This document shows, piece by piece, positions 8,952-17,307 of a stretch of 64,000 nt of DNA. A program made the translations under genes and the position numbers. Source of the DNA: CBDBBY01 sp965203215 (GTDB taxonomy: Bacteria > Pseudomonadota > Alphaproteobacteria > Rhodobacterales > Rhodobacteraceae); the NCBI GenBank assembly GCA_965203215.1, contig CBDBBY010000001.1, forward strand, positions 1,612,001-1,676,000. The letters run 5' to 3'. The notes beneath the pieces were generated by a model. The model worked only from the letters and a program-made list of their open reading frames with translations, did not search any database and was not told the origin of the DNA. Position 1 is the first letter of the stretch. Every line of letters begins with the position of its first letter.

Positions 8952-9263
8952 ATGGCTGCTTACGATGATACGGTATTCAACCATGAACAGGGTTCCAGAG
9001 CAAGAAAACTATTCGCTGCCGTCGTTCTGGCGGCTTTGGACGATGCGATTGCCGACGACAAGAAATTTGGAAACGGACCTGAAGTTATCGCTAGATGGGC
9101 GCGTTCGCGCGACGGTCGAGAGGTGCTGATGTGCGCAGGCATTGACCCGAACGAGCGCGTTGTCAGCGGCTTGATGAGATTCGTCAGCCGCGGAATTCGC
9201 ACTTCCGTCGCGCTTTCGCGGGAAGAAAGCGAAAGGCGCAACCAACGCGCCCGCGCGGCCTGA
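8952..9263 (+). CDS. DUF6280-type conserved protein, 103 aa
   Basis: The block RKLFAAVVLAALDDAIADDKK, then ARWARSRDGREVL and AGIDPNERVV, ending in RTSVALSREE, is what I remember of the small DUF6280 family of Rhodobacterales and relatives. Its function is not known. The ATG at 8952 follows an AAGGACG-type ribosome-binding site and is preferred over codons upstream. It is divergent from efp and followed by a strong hairpin. The protein is soluble and mostly helical by composition. Confidence 0.75.
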   Translation: MAAYDDTVFNHEQGSRARKLFAAVVLAALDDAIADDKKFGNGPEVIARWARSRDGREVLMCAGIDPNERVVSGLMRFVSRGIRTSVALSREESERRNQRARAA

Positions 9264-9271
9264 CACCTGCA

Positions 9272-9324
9272 CTGAAAGACCGCACCGGCGCATCGCATTT
9301 CCGCGATGCGGTGCCCTTTCAGTA
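9272..9324 (+). terminator. Strong hairpin, probable (bidirectional) terminator
   Basis: Core stem GCATCGC / GCGATGC with loop ATTTCC at 9297-9302, extended by GCACC / GGTGC and outer arms CTGAAAG / CTTTCAG. It starts about 8 bases after the DUF6280 stop. A TTTC follows on the plus strand and CTTTCAGT-type bases lie on the other side, so it may also end the minus-strand DUF3108 gene. Confidence 0.7.
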
Positions 9325-9453
9325 CCAGCGCGTCGCGCCGAAACAAGTGCGGCAGCAACGAGAGGACTTGAGGGTTCGTATCGCGAGCTGCCTCGACTTA
9401 TCTTTCGCAATCGTTTTCCGGCAACCAGCGAGCTTTGCTGGACAAAGCCGGCG

Positions 9454-10221
9454 TCAATTCACCCTGCTTACTCTAAACCTTCCCAGGGACGTCGGGGCGG
9501 AAATCTCGACCATGCGATACCACCCTGCCCGCCCGTCAAGCGGCTCGTATTCAAGATTGAAAGGGAAAACCTTTTGCTCATTCATTTCCTCTTCGGTCCA
9601 TCCTTCGATCCGTTCGTAAGACGACCGGCATTCAAACCCGTCGCCGAGCGGAACAGGCGTTCCAAGCGATAAGCGGCTCCGTCTGACCCCGTCGAACATG
9701 ATAAAACTGCCGCTGCATACTTCGCCGGACTGCACGTCCCTTGTCATCAAATACATGACTGTAAGCGGATCCAGCACGATTCCCTGGCGGAGCGGGTCCA
9801 AAGGAGTTTCATTCTCGTTCGACTCACTTCTCATCGCCACTTCGTAAGGCTTGCCGTTTCTGAACTTGATCTCCGTAGAGGAAGACTCGCCGTTCTCGGT
9901 GAGCGACTCCTCAAAGGTTACCGGCACCAAGTCGCCCGCTCTTATCCATCCCATTGCGCTGGCTTTGTACCTGAAATCCGCAAGCCAGCTTGCCAGCCCG
10001 GTCTCCTTTGCAATGGCCGATGTGCCATACGATCTGCCGTCGCTTTGAGCAGCCAGATTGAAATTGCCAATTCTGATGCCTGCGACGAAAACTCCGAATT
10101 TGGCGTCGTCGACCCGAAGAGCAAGATCAGAGTCTGCAGTGCTCGACGCCGATGCTTGGATTCCGATCACTGCGGCAAGTAACAGGACGGGCAAGATGGC
10201 TGGAGAAATTTTCAATCGCAT
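9454..10221 (-). CDS. DUF3108-domain envelope protein
   Basis: A 255-aa protein with an N-terminal signal peptide (ISPAILPVLLLAAVIGIQASAS, cleavage near residue 25), so periplasmic or outer-envelope. The pattern KFGVFVAGIRIGNFNLAA, then the YGTSA-type strand, LVPVTFEESLTENGES and the late FNLEYEPLDG segment fit the beta-rich DUF3108 family, whose role is unknown. Two Cys (in GEVCSGS and GFECRSS) may form a disulfide. It stands alone between the terminator at 9.3 kb and a non-coding stretch. Confidence 0.7.
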   Translation of the reverse strand: MRLKISPAILPVLLLAAVIGIQASASSTADSDLALRVDDAKFGVFVAGIRIGNFNLAAQSDGRSYGTSAIAKETGLASWLADFRYKASAMGWIRAGDLVPVTFEESLTENGESSSTEIKFRNGKPYEVAMRSESNENETPLDPLRQGIVLDPLTVMYLMTRDVQSGEVCSGSFIMFDGVRRSRLSLGTPVPLGDGFECRSSYERIEGWTEEEMNEQKVFPFNLEYEPLDGRAGWYRMVEISAPTSLGRFRVSRVN

Positions 10222-10763
10222 GTAGATTTCCGGTAGTGGCTGGCAGGGGTGAATTCAGGAGTCGCGTCTGCGTTTTCGCGTTCTACCCGCATTTGGGTTC
10301 ACTGTGAATGAATTGCTATTGGCTGATTGGTTCAAGTTTCTGCAACCTGAAGATGATGATTCGTATCACCGTTCCAGATTGATGATGCTTCGCAATGTAT
10401 CATCTTCGACCGGCGGTCTGGATTTGGACACAGGCACCCTGCCGGGACTGAACATCATCAATTGCTATCCCGTGGCAGCGAAAACACCCGGAGAAATTTC
10501 CCGGACAGTGCCGAATCAGAAATCCCCGGTCCGAATTTCTTGCCTCTGAAGGCTCGAATCGGGTGATCAAGCTTCTGTATTTCTGCTATAATCCTGTCGC
10601 CGACCTTGGCGGAAGGCCGACGACGAGGCGGTGCATGGCGCGAAAGACAGGCCGCAAGCTACTGGATCGGAGGCCCGTGGCCCAGCCGGAGGTGCAGGTA
10701 ACAACAAAAAAATTAGTGCTCCAAAGACTGGAATTAACAAGAAAAAACAAACGTTTATCAAAA
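10222..10763. other. Non-coding stretch before the paired repeats
   Basis: The short open frames here show no recognisable family. A segment near 10570-10600 (TTCTGCTATAATCCTG) contains a TATAAT-like box, but no gene follows it. Confidence 0.4.
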
Positions 10764-10920
10764 ATGTGTCGAAGTCAGATCAATTTGACTAAACTCTGCA
10801 TGCAAAGAACCCGCCGCAAGTACGACGGGTCCTTCACCGTACGTTATGGGGTCTTACTCCCAAAACTCATACACGAATTTATTCAAATTATAATGCATGT
10901 CAAGGAATTGTACGATTTCG
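10764..10920 (+). repeat. Long direct repeat, copy R1, with internal hairpin
   Basis: It shares with 11102-11272 the ordered words GTCGAAGTCAG, AAACTCTGCATGCAAAGAAC, CCGCCGCAAG, CGACGGGTCCTTCACCGTACGTTA, AAACTCA and GTCAAGGAA-TTGTACGATTT (written here as short words). The central ACCCGCCG / CGACGGGT arms form a stem with loop CAAGTA. It is non-coding and could be a paired terminator or the remains of a small mobile element. Confidence 0.65.
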
Positions 10921-11101
10921 GGTGCATCCCATTTTCTTTGGATTGAGACGGGCTGGGTGCCGCCGGTTGAAATCGAGCACCAATACTTTGTTCGCCGTCA
11001 AAAGCTGTATCGAAAACAGTTGTGGGGCAGTTCAAATTCCTCGATTGGAGGCGTTGTCACGCCGCCGTCTGAACAATAGAATTGGAATGCACCCCACGAA
11101 A

Positions 11102-11272
11102 ATATGTCGAAGTCAGGGAAATTGGACCAAACTCTGCATGCAAAGAACCCGCCGCAAGACGACGGGTCCTTCACCGTACGTTAAGGGGGGAGGCGCATTG
11201 CCTGTCTTACACCCAAAACTCACGCACCAATCTATTCCAATTGTAGGGCACGTCAAGGAAATTGTACGATTT
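11102..11272 (+). repeat. Long direct repeat, copy R2, with internal hairpin
   Basis: Second copy, about 340 bp downstream of R1, with an additional G-rich insert (GGGGGGAGGC) in the middle. The hairpin loop is shortened to CAAGA. On the minus strand the stem is followed by TTCTTTG, compatible with a terminator. Confidence 0.65.
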
Positions 11273-11850
11273 GTGAAAAATTGCCTGACGAAGTCGCAAA
11301 GTTGCCGGTTTTTTGTGGACGCATAAACGCTATGCTCAGCGTCGGATGTTGCCTCGAAAACATGAGTTGGCCCTACCTCCTCGAACGGAGGGCTTGCCGC
11401 GTCGCAGTCGCCTGACCAAAAAACATTGGACGCACCCCAGAAAATCCAATTGCTTGCATCTTGGGGATCCGCCATCCCAAAGTCGAGGCGGCGTCTCAAA
11501 GGTAGTGAACTCAAACAGAGCCGATTTCGTGACCTGCGGCCTCGCCCGTTCAGACTCCGTGCTCGGAGTCTTCGGCTTGGGGCTGCGAAAAACCGGTTCG
11601 ACTGACTATGACGGCAGCCGACCATCAAGGACCAAGAGAAATACCGGATGCCAACTCTGATGAACTGGTCTGCGAAAGCATGAAAATCAACGTTGGTCTT
11701 GACGCCAGCACTTGTATTCTCATCGCCACCATTTGGAGCGAGGCGGTTTGAACGATTTTCAATCGCAAGGAAATTTCCGATATAAGCTCTAGAGCGTTTC
11801 CGCGCGAGAGGCTTGGATATGCAATCCAAAAAGGTTCGGCAATTCTATCG
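11273..11850. other. Non-coding stretch upstream of meaB
   Basis: Long minus-strand frames here are low-complexity in codon use and show no domain. At 11430-11455 a segment reads as the approximate reverse complement of 10920-10947 (GGGTGC...TTTTC...TTGGATTG), so the R1/R2 block is partly bracketed by inverted sequence. I see no other feature. Confidence 0.4.
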
Positions 11851-11871
11851 TTGCTGGAATTCGTCGATTTG

Positions 11872-12876
11872 ATGGAACTGAGCAAGCTTGAAGCCCTTGC
11901 TGAAGGCGTCCGGCGCGGAGACCGCCGCGAACTGGCGCGGGCGATCACTATCGTCGAAAGCGCTCGGCAGGAGGACCGTACAAAGACCGCCGCGCTATTC
12001 GGCAAGTTTCGCACCAAAGTCCGCAGAGAGTCTTTGCGAGTCGGGATTTCCGGCGCGCCGGGCGTCGGCAAATCCACTTTCATCAACAGACTTGGCACTG
12101 CCTTGGCGGACCAGGGCTTCGACATCGCCGTGCTTGCCGTCGATCCGACCTCCGAAAAAACAAAAGGATCGATTCTTGGCGACAAGACTCGGATGGCTGA
12201 TCTGATTGGCCGAGAGAATGTCTATGTACGACCCACTCCGACAGGATTGTCGCTTGGCGGCGTTCCCGAAAGCGCGAAAGACACGGTCTTTCTGCTTGAG
12301 CAAGCGGGCTTCGGCGTCGTCATCGTCGAGACGACGGGCGTCGGACAATCCGAGATTTCCGTCGCGAATTTGACGGACATTTTCATTCTGCTGATCGCGC
12401 CCGCCGGCGGCGACGAGCTTCAAGGCGTGAAACGCGGCATATTGGAATTCGCGGACATCGTGGTCGTCAACAAGCTCGACGGCGATCTGAAGGAGGCGGC
12501 GTCGCGGACAGCGGCCGAATACGCAAGCTCGGTTAAATTGCAGGCCAAGAGAAAAGAATTGTCGTCGGGCCATCCGACGACGCTGGCGATTTCCGCGATG
12601 CTGGACGATGGCGTGGATGACGTCTGGCGCGAAATCAGCCACCTAGCCGATTGGCGCAAGGCGAACGGTTACTGGACGGCGAAGCGGCATTCGCAAGAAC
12701 GCCATTGGTTCCGGCGGGAAGTTCAATCCGCATTGGTCGCGATGCTGGAACGCAGTCCGACCATCGGCGCGATGATCGGCGAAATGGAAGACCGCATTGC
12801 CAATGGAGCTATCGACCGGCATTGCGCCGTCGAAGAATTGTCGAAGTCCATTCGCGAGCGAGGACTTTTCGAATAG
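11872..12876 (+). CDS. meaB: MeaB/ArgK-type G-protein chaperone of methylmalonyl-CoA mutase
   Basis: A SIMIBI-class P-loop GTPase of about 334 aa that protects and reloads adenosylcobalamin-dependent methylmalonyl-CoA mutase. Walker A/G1 is GAPGVGKS (residues 61-68), G3 region VIVETTGVGQSE, and VVNKLDGDL is the NKxD base-recognition motif. VDPTSEKTKGSILGDKTRM is the conserved switch segment. The C-terminal dimerisation helices (HWFRREVQSALVAML) are complete. A TTG at 11851 would add seven residues; the ATG at 11872 is preferred. The mutase is not in this window. rpmB follows after about 110 bases. Confidence 0.93.
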   Translation: MELSKLEALAEGVRRGDRRELARAITIVESARQEDRTKTAALFGKFRTKVRRESLRVGISGAPGVGKSTFINRLGTALADQGFDIAVLAVDPTSEKTKGSILGDKTRMADLIGRENVYVRPTPTGLSLGGVPESAKDTVFLLEQAGFGVVIVETTGVGQSEISVANLTDIFILLIAPAGGDELQGVKRGILEFADIVVVNKLDGDLKEAASRTAAEYASSVKLQAKRKELSSGHPTTLAISAMLDDGVDDVWREISHLADWRKANGYWTAKRHSQERHWFRREVQSALVAMLERSPTIGAMIGEMEDRIANGAIDRHCAVEELSKSIRERGLFE

Positions 12877-12989
12877 CGCCTGCTTGTCTGTATTGACATG
12901 GGAGGTTGCCGAATCTATCTGCCTGCCTTCGCGGCGCGGCATTCATCAAGCTGCCTCGCGGATGCATGTAAGCAAGAGGATTTCCAGTC

Positions 12990-13277
12990 ATGTCCCGAGT
13001 TTGCGAGCTCACAGGGAAGCGCGTCATGGTCGGCAACAACGTCAGTCATGCCCACAACAAGACCAAGAAGCGGTTTCTGCCGAATTTGAACAAGGCCAGC
13101 CTGATGTCGGACGCGCTCGGCAAGACATTCAAGCTGAAAGTCTCGGCTGCGGCTCTGCGGTCCGTGGACCATCGCGGCGGATTGGATGCGTTTCTGATGA
13201 AGGCGAAGGATGAAACGCTTTCGCCCAAAGCGCGCAAGATCAAGACGGACTTGGAAGCGGAGCTGGCCAAGTCCTGA
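12990..13277 (+). CDS. rpmB: 50S ribosomal protein L28
   Basis: A 95-aa protein with the L28 signature: MSRVCELTGKRVMVGNNVSH, then HNKTKKRFLPNLN and a C-terminal basic region. It is a component of the large ribosomal subunit. The two zinc-binding CxxC pairs of some L28 proteins are absent; only one Cys (CELTGK) is seen, the usual zinc-free form. It is followed after 10 bases by the PCuAC gene, so the two may be co-transcribed. Confidence 0.97.
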   Translation: MSRVCELTGKRVMVGNNVSHAHNKTKKRFLPNLNKASLMSDALGKTFKLKVSAAALRSVDHRGGLDAFLMKAKDETLSPKARKIKTDLEAELAKS

Positions 13278-13287
13278 ATTTCGACCG

Positions 13288-13743
13288 ATGCGACTGCGCC
13301 GGTTCGTCAGCGCCTTAATTCTTCTATCGTTGATCGCCGCCTCGGCGATCGGGCAGGATCTTGGAACGGGCGGCGAAATCCGAGTATCCGACACGTTTGC
13401 GCGTGTGAATTCGCCCGCAGCAAAAGTCGGCTCCGCATACATGACCATTGTGAATCTCGGCGACGCGGCCGATCGGCTGATCGGCGCATCCGGCGAGACC
13501 GCGATTCGAATCGAATTTCACGACATCAAGGAGAACGACGAAGGCGTCGTGCGGATGGTTCGGATTGAGGGCGGCGTCGAGTTGCCGCCGGGCGAAACCG
13601 TGCAGTTCAGTCGAGGCGGACGCCACTTGATGCTGATGGGTTTGGATCGGAGTCTCAGGGAAGGCGACGAATTCAACATCACCTTGATGTTCGAAAACGC
13701 GGATCCGGTCGAGTTGACGGTTCCGGTGGATCTCGCGCGCTGA
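13288..13743 (+). CDS. PCuAC-family periplasmic copper chaperone (DUF461)
   Basis: A 151-aa secreted protein with a signal peptide (RRFVSALILLSLIAASAIGQ). It carries the copper-binding pattern of the PCuAC family: His in IEFHDI, Met in VRMVRIEGG, then the late GGRHLMLMGL box holding His and Met, matching H(M)x10Mx21HxM. Such proteins deliver Cu(I) to the CuA or CuB centre of cytochrome oxidase. The downstream neighbour is convergent (dhaK). The start is the ATG 10 bases after rpmB, which gives a clean signal peptide; the longer open frame overlaps rpmB. Confidence 0.9.
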   Translation: MRLRRFVSALILLSLIAASAIGQDLGTGGEIRVSDTFARVNSPAAKVGSAYMTIVNLGDAADRLIGASGETAIRIEFHDIKENDEGVVRMVRIEGGVELPPGETVQFSRGGRHLMLMGLDRSLREGDEFNITLMFENADPVELTVPVDLAR

Positions 13744-13792
13744 TTTGATCGGAGCGCGTTCGCAGCGGACTTGCGCTTGAATATTCGCCCAA

Positions 13793-14782
13793 TCACCCCC
13801 AGTTAAACGTGCAAGTGTGCACCGGCGCATCCCAGAGCGATTTCAGTTCTTCGTCCAGCTTGGTCAGAGTCACCGAGCAACCTTGCATTTCCAAGGACGT
13901 GCAATAGTTCCCGACCAAAGATCTCGATATGCTCAGCCCGCGCGACTCGCACGCCCGGTGCACGGCGTCGAACACCAGATAAAGCTCAAGCAAGGGCGTT
14001 CCGCCCATCCCGTTGACCACGGTCAGAACTTCCGACCCGCTCTCCGGCTGGATATCGGAATGAATCGCTTCCACAAGCTCCTCAATGAGTTCGTCGGCTG
14101 GCCGGATTTTCTCGCGGCGGCGGCCCGGTTCCCCGTGAATGCCCACGCCGACTTCCAATTCATCCGGACCAAGTTCGAACGTCGGGCTTCCTGCCGCGGG
14201 AACGATGCAGCTCGACAGCGCTATGCCCATTGATCCGGAGGCCGCGTTGATGCGCTCGCCGAGCTCTTTGCACTGCTGCAGGTCTGAACCGCGCTCTGCG
14301 GCGGCCCCGACGATCTTCTCCACGACCACGGTCGCGGCCACGCCTCGCCGCCCCTGGCTGTGAAGAGAATCCTCGACAGCGACGTCATCATTGGTGACGA
14401 CGGTTTCCTGTTCCCCTTCGAAGAACTCCGCGGCCATCTCGAAATTCATGACGTCGCCGGCGTAATTCTTGACGATCCAAAGAATGCCTCCGCCGTTTTC
14501 AACCTCTTCGGCCGCAGCCAGAATCTGGTCGGGAGTCGGCGATGTGAATACCTCTCCGGGGCAAGCTGCGTCCAGCATTCCGAGCCCGACAAATCCTGCA
14601 TGCAGCGGCTCGTGGCCCGACCCGCCGCCCGAAACCAGCGCGACTTTGCCGGGCCGACCTCGAGTTTTTCTCGTCACTAATCTTGGATCAAGCGAGACCT
14701 CCACAATGTCGGGATGGGCGAGTCCAAGACCGCGCAAGCTCTCGACCAGAACGTCATCGATTTGATTGATCAGTTTCTTCAT
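13793..14782 (-). CDS. dhaK: Dihydroxyacetone kinase subunit DhaK
   Basis: A 329-aa DhaK-type protein, full length for the family. It has the substrate-binding GGGSGHEP (residues 52-59), KNYAGDVMNF, and GVGIHGEPG with His216, the residue that covalently holds dihydroxyacetone as a hemiaminal. It ends with the conserved WDAPVHT...WG tail. DhaK only binds the substrate; phosphoryl transfer needs DhaL (with ADP and DhaM, or ATP in fused kinases). No DhaL or DhaM is in the window, although the gene is last in the uptake operon. The start at 14782 gives MKKLINQ; upstream codons add an unlikely tail. Confidence 0.93.
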   Translation of the reverse strand: MKKLINQIDDVLVESLRGLGLAHPDIVEVSLDPRLVTRKTRGRPGKVALVSGGGSGHEPLHAGFVGLGMLDAACPGEVFTSPTPDQILAAAEEVENGGGILWIVKNYAGDVMNFEMAAEFFEGEQETVVTNDDVAVEDSLHSQGRRGVAATVVVEKIVGAAAERGSDLQQCKELGERINAASGSMGIALSSCIVPAAGSPTFELGPDELEVGVGIHGEPGRRREKIRPADELIEELVEAIHSDIQPESGSEVLTVVNGMGGTPLLELYLVFDAVHRACESRGLSISRSLVGNYCTSLEMQGCSVTLTKLDEELKSLWDAPVHTCTFNWG

Positions 14783-14835
14783 TGCATATGCTCCAATTCG
14801 TGAATCTGCAGCGACGGTCGGATTGCGGCAAGCTG

Positions 14836-15861
14836 TCAACTTGCCGCGTCGGCCAAGCGCTTGCCGTCGCTGTTGAACCAGATTGCTGCCCCCTCGCGAG
14901 CCATAACTTGCACCGAATTCCCGGGTTCGGCGGCGAGATCAGCGCCGACCAGCGCATGCACTTTGACCCCGTCGGCCTCAAGCAGCGCGACCACCTCGTC
15001 GCCCTTGTGCTCGACAGTGACCAAGGCGGCCGTTTCCCCGCCGTTTGCACCGACCTGCAGGTCTTCAGGCCGAATGCCGGCGGTCGTCGCGCCGGGAGGG
15101 CCGTCGCCCACGCCGAATCGGCTTGGCGGAACGAGATTGACCTGAGGGCGCCCCAGCCTCTGCGCGGCTCGTATCGTCGCCGGTCGTTCATAAACTTCCC
15201 TCGGCGCGTCAAGTTGAATCAATCGTCCTTGTTCCAATATTCCGATCCGATCAGCCAGCGTCATCGCCTCAAGCTGATCGTGGGTGACGTACAAAATCGT
15301 CGCGCCGAGGTCCCGCTGAATTCTCTTCAGCTCCAATCGCAGCTCTTCGCGCAGCTTCGCGTCGAGCGAGGAGAGCGGCTCGTCCATCAGAAACAGATTC
15401 GGTTTCCGGACAAGCGCTCGGCCGATCGAAACCCGCTGCATTTCTCCGCCCGAAAGCTGGGTGACGGGGGAAGTAAGCTTATGGCCGATTCGCAGCATTT
15501 CTGCCGTTTCGTCGACGCGCCTCTTTATCTCGTCCTCTCCGGTCCGCCTGCCCGGCGCGCGCAACGGAAACGCCAGATTGTCGTAGACGGTGTAGTGCGG
15601 ATAGAGCGAATACTGCTGGAATACGAACGCGACATCGCGAGCGGCCGGCGGAACTTCAGTGACGTCGGAGCCGTCAATCCGAATCGTTCCATTGTCCGGC
15701 CGTTCCAGCCCGGCGAACAGCCTGAGCGTCGTCGTCTTGCCGGCGCCGGTGGGTCCCAGGATCACAAGGAATTCGCCGTCGGCAATATCCAGCGACAAAT
15801 CGGACACTGCGACAGTTTCGCCGAACGACTTCGAAACGTTCTCCAGATTGGCTTCAGCCAT
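14836..15861 (-). CDS. ABC transporter ATPase (second of the pair, MalK/UgpC-like)
   Basis: Nucleotide-binding subunit of the carbohydrate/polyol importer. Walker A GPTGAGKTT (residues 36-44), Q-loop FVFQQYSLYPH, complete signature LSGGEMQRVSIGRA, Walker B NLFLMDEPLSSLDA and H-loop YVTHDQ. A C-terminal TOBE-type regulatory domain contains GIRPEDLQV. The start MAEANLENV overlaps the upstream ATPase stop by eight bases, indicating translational coupling. Unlike its partner it has the canonical LSGG signature. 53 bases separate it from dhaK. Confidence 0.93.
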   Translation of the reverse strand: MAEANLENVSKSFGETVAVSDLSLDIADGEFLVILGPTGAGKTTTLRLFAGLERPDNGTIRIDGSDVTEVPPAARDVAFVFQQYSLYPHYTVYDNLAFPLRAPGRRTGEDEIKRRVDETAEMLRIGHKLTSPVTQLSGGEMQRVSIGRALVRKPNLFLMDEPLSSLDAKLREELRLELKRIQRDLGATILYVTHDQLEAMTLADRIGILEQGRLIQLDAPREVYERPATIRAAQRLGRPQVNLVPPSRFGVGDGPPGATTAGIRPEDLQVGANGGETAALVTVEHKGDEVVALLEADGVKVHALVGADLAAEPGNSVQVMAREGAAIWFNSDGKRLADAAS

Positions 15862-16951
15862 CGCGAAGGTCTCCGGAATTCTCGCTCGGGATGGCTGCAT
15901 CCGTTTCGCTGTCGAAAAGGATCACCCGCCCCGAATCGAATTCCAAGCCGATGTTTTCGCCGTCGCTCACCTTGACGCTGTTCGGCGCCCGCAGCCTGAT
16001 TCGCCCGGCTTCGGTATCGACGACCACGAACTGCCGCGCGCCGGTGTACTCGACTCCGAATACAGTTCCGCGCAATTCGCCGGAATCGCTGATCCGAATA
16101 TGCTCCGCGCGGGCGCCAAGGTATGCGAGATCCCCCGAATGCCCGGATCTGGTCGCAGGCACCGGAATATCGACATCCGCAATTTTCACCGATTTCGAAC
16201 CGGGAGGAATCTTTCCGCGCACGGGCATGAAATTCATCGAAGGCGAGCCGATGAAGCCCGCGACGAACTTCGTCGCGGGTCGATCATAGACTTCTTGCGG
16301 CGCTCCGACCTGCAGGACTTCCGCGTGATTCATGACGCAGATCCGGTCCGCCATCGCCATCGCCTCCACCTGATCGTGGGTCACGTACACGGTTGTCGCG
16401 CCGATCCGGTTATGCAGAAGCCGCAGCTCCTCGCACATGACGTCCCTGAATTCCGCATCAAGCGCGCCCAGAGGCTCGTCCATCAGGAATGCCTTCGCCC
16501 GCCTGATGATCGCCCGGCCCAATGCAACCCTTTGGCGATCCCCCGCCGAGAGCCCGCCGACGCCGCGATCCAGCACATGGTCGATCCGAAGCATCTTGGC
16601 CACTTCTTCGGTTCGCGTTTTGATTTCGCTTCGCGAAAGGCCGGCGAGACGGAGCGGAAACGAAACATTCCGGCGGACGGTCATGTGAGGGTAGAGAGCG
16701 AACAGCTGGAATACGAACGCGATGTCGCGCTGCGAAGCGCGTTTCCAAGTCACGTCTTCGCCGTCGATCCGGATGTTGCCGGTGGTCGGCAGTTCCAGAC
16801 CGGCAATCATTCGAAGCGTCGTGGTCTTTCCGCAGCCGGACGGGCCGAGCATCACGAAGAACTCGCCGTCGCCGATAGTGAAGTTCAGGTCGCGGACGGC
16901 GACGAACTCGTCGAATTCCTTCCGGATGCCTGACAACGCGATCTCAGCCAT
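15854..16951 (-). CDS. ABC transporter ATPase (first of the pair, degenerate signature)
   Basis: A 365-aa CUT1-type ATPase. Walker A GPSGCGKTT (residues 36-44), VFQLFALYPHMTVRRNVSFPL, Walker B AFLMDEPLGALDA and H-loop VTHDQVEAMAMAD, followed by a TOBE-type domain. The ABC signature reads LSAGDRQRVALGRA instead of LSGGQ, so one composite ATP site in the expected heterodimer with the 14836-15861 product may be weaker. Two different ATPases in one importer recall the rhizobial GlpST glycerol system. A small repeat-bearing frame ends across its start codon. Confidence 0.93.
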   Translation of the reverse strand: MAEIALSGIRKEFDEFVAVRDLNFTIGDGEFFVMLGPSGCGKTTTLRMIAGLELPTTGNIRIDGEDVTWKRASQRDIAFVFQLFALYPHMTVRRNVSFPLRLAGLSRSEIKTRTEEVAKMLRIDHVLDRGVGGLSAGDRQRVALGRAIIRRAKAFLMDEPLGALDAEFRDVMCEELRLLHNRIGATTVYVTHDQVEAMAMADRICVMNHAEVLQVGAPQEVYDRPATKFVAGFIGSPSMNFMPVRGKIPPGSKSVKIADVDIPVPATRSGHSGDLAYLGARAEHIRISDSGELRGTVFGVEYTGARQFVVVDTEAGRIRLRAPNSVKVSDGENIGLEFDSGRVILFDSETDAAIPSENSGDLRDG

Positions 16952-17108
16952 GGGCTACAGCCTCCGAGCGCAAAAGCATCTTCCGCGCGGGCGCATATGC
17001 CTTGAGCGCCGCAGAGAAGATTCCGTATCGACGGAGCATCCTCCGCGCGAACGCATAAGCCTTGCCCGAAAACGCCAAGGCTTCTCCTGCAATGATCGCT
17101 TCGGCCAT
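16944..17108 (-). CDS. Possible 54-aa peptide with an internal repeat
   Basis: A small frame fills the gap between the DUF2160 gene and the ATPase and overlaps the ATPase start (stop at 16944-16946, ATPase ATG at 16951). It reads MAEAIIAGEALAFSG, then KAYAFARRMLR and 20 residues later KAYAPARKMLL. The repeat is also clear in the DNA (16975-17003 and 17035-17063, 25 of 29 bases equal, 60 bases apart, in frame). It is unrecognised: it could be a coupling leader, a real small protein or repeated spacer DNA. Confidence 0.3.
   Translation of the reverse strand: MAEAIIAGEALAFSGKAYAFARRMLRRYGIFSAALKAYAPARKMLLRSEAVAHG
16975..17063. repeat. Two 29-bp direct repeats inside the operon gap
   Basis: Units at 16975-17003 and 17035-17063 differ at four positions and are exactly 60 bases apart. 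The shared core reads TCCGCGCG and CGCATA.GCCTT. They make up most of the intergenic space between the DUF2160 gene and the first ATPase. Confidence 0.75.
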
Positions 17109-17115
17109 CGCGCGT

Positions 17116-17307
17116 TCATTCCGGAAAGTGGCTGACAATGACGAAGCCGATCGTGCCGACCAGGATCACCGAGAACGACCAGCTGAACGCCATCATCCAG
17201 AACGGCTGCATCAGCATGAAGACGCCGATGCCGATGACCACGGTGGCTGCATTCTCCCAAGGGCCGCGGCGAAAATACTTCCGCATTCCGGTTTTCGCGC
17301 CGCTCAT
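17116..17307 (-). CDS. DUF2160-type small membrane protein of the importer operon
   Basis: A 63-aa protein with two membrane helices (NAATVVIGIGVFMLMQPFWM and FSWSFSVILVGTIGFVIVSH). DUF2160 proteins occur between permease and other genes of glycerol-type ABC operons in alphaproteobacteria; their role is not established, though an accessory role in the membrane complex is likely. The ATG overlaps the upstream permease stop by four bases (17304-17307), a coupled start. The position argues that this is a real gene. Confidence 0.85.
   Translation of the reverse strand: MSGAKTGMRKYFRRGPWENAATVVIGIGVFMLMQPFWMMAFSWSFSVILVGTIGFVIVSHFPE

Noticed and set aside
10304..10549. 81-codon plus-strand frame after the DUF3108 gene
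   Set aside because: No ribosome-binding site, no family and no conserved-looking blocks.
11113..11829. 238-codon minus-strand frame upstream of meaB
   Set aside because: It spans the R2 repeat and non-coding DNA, has no recognisable domain and an erratic composition; open by chance.
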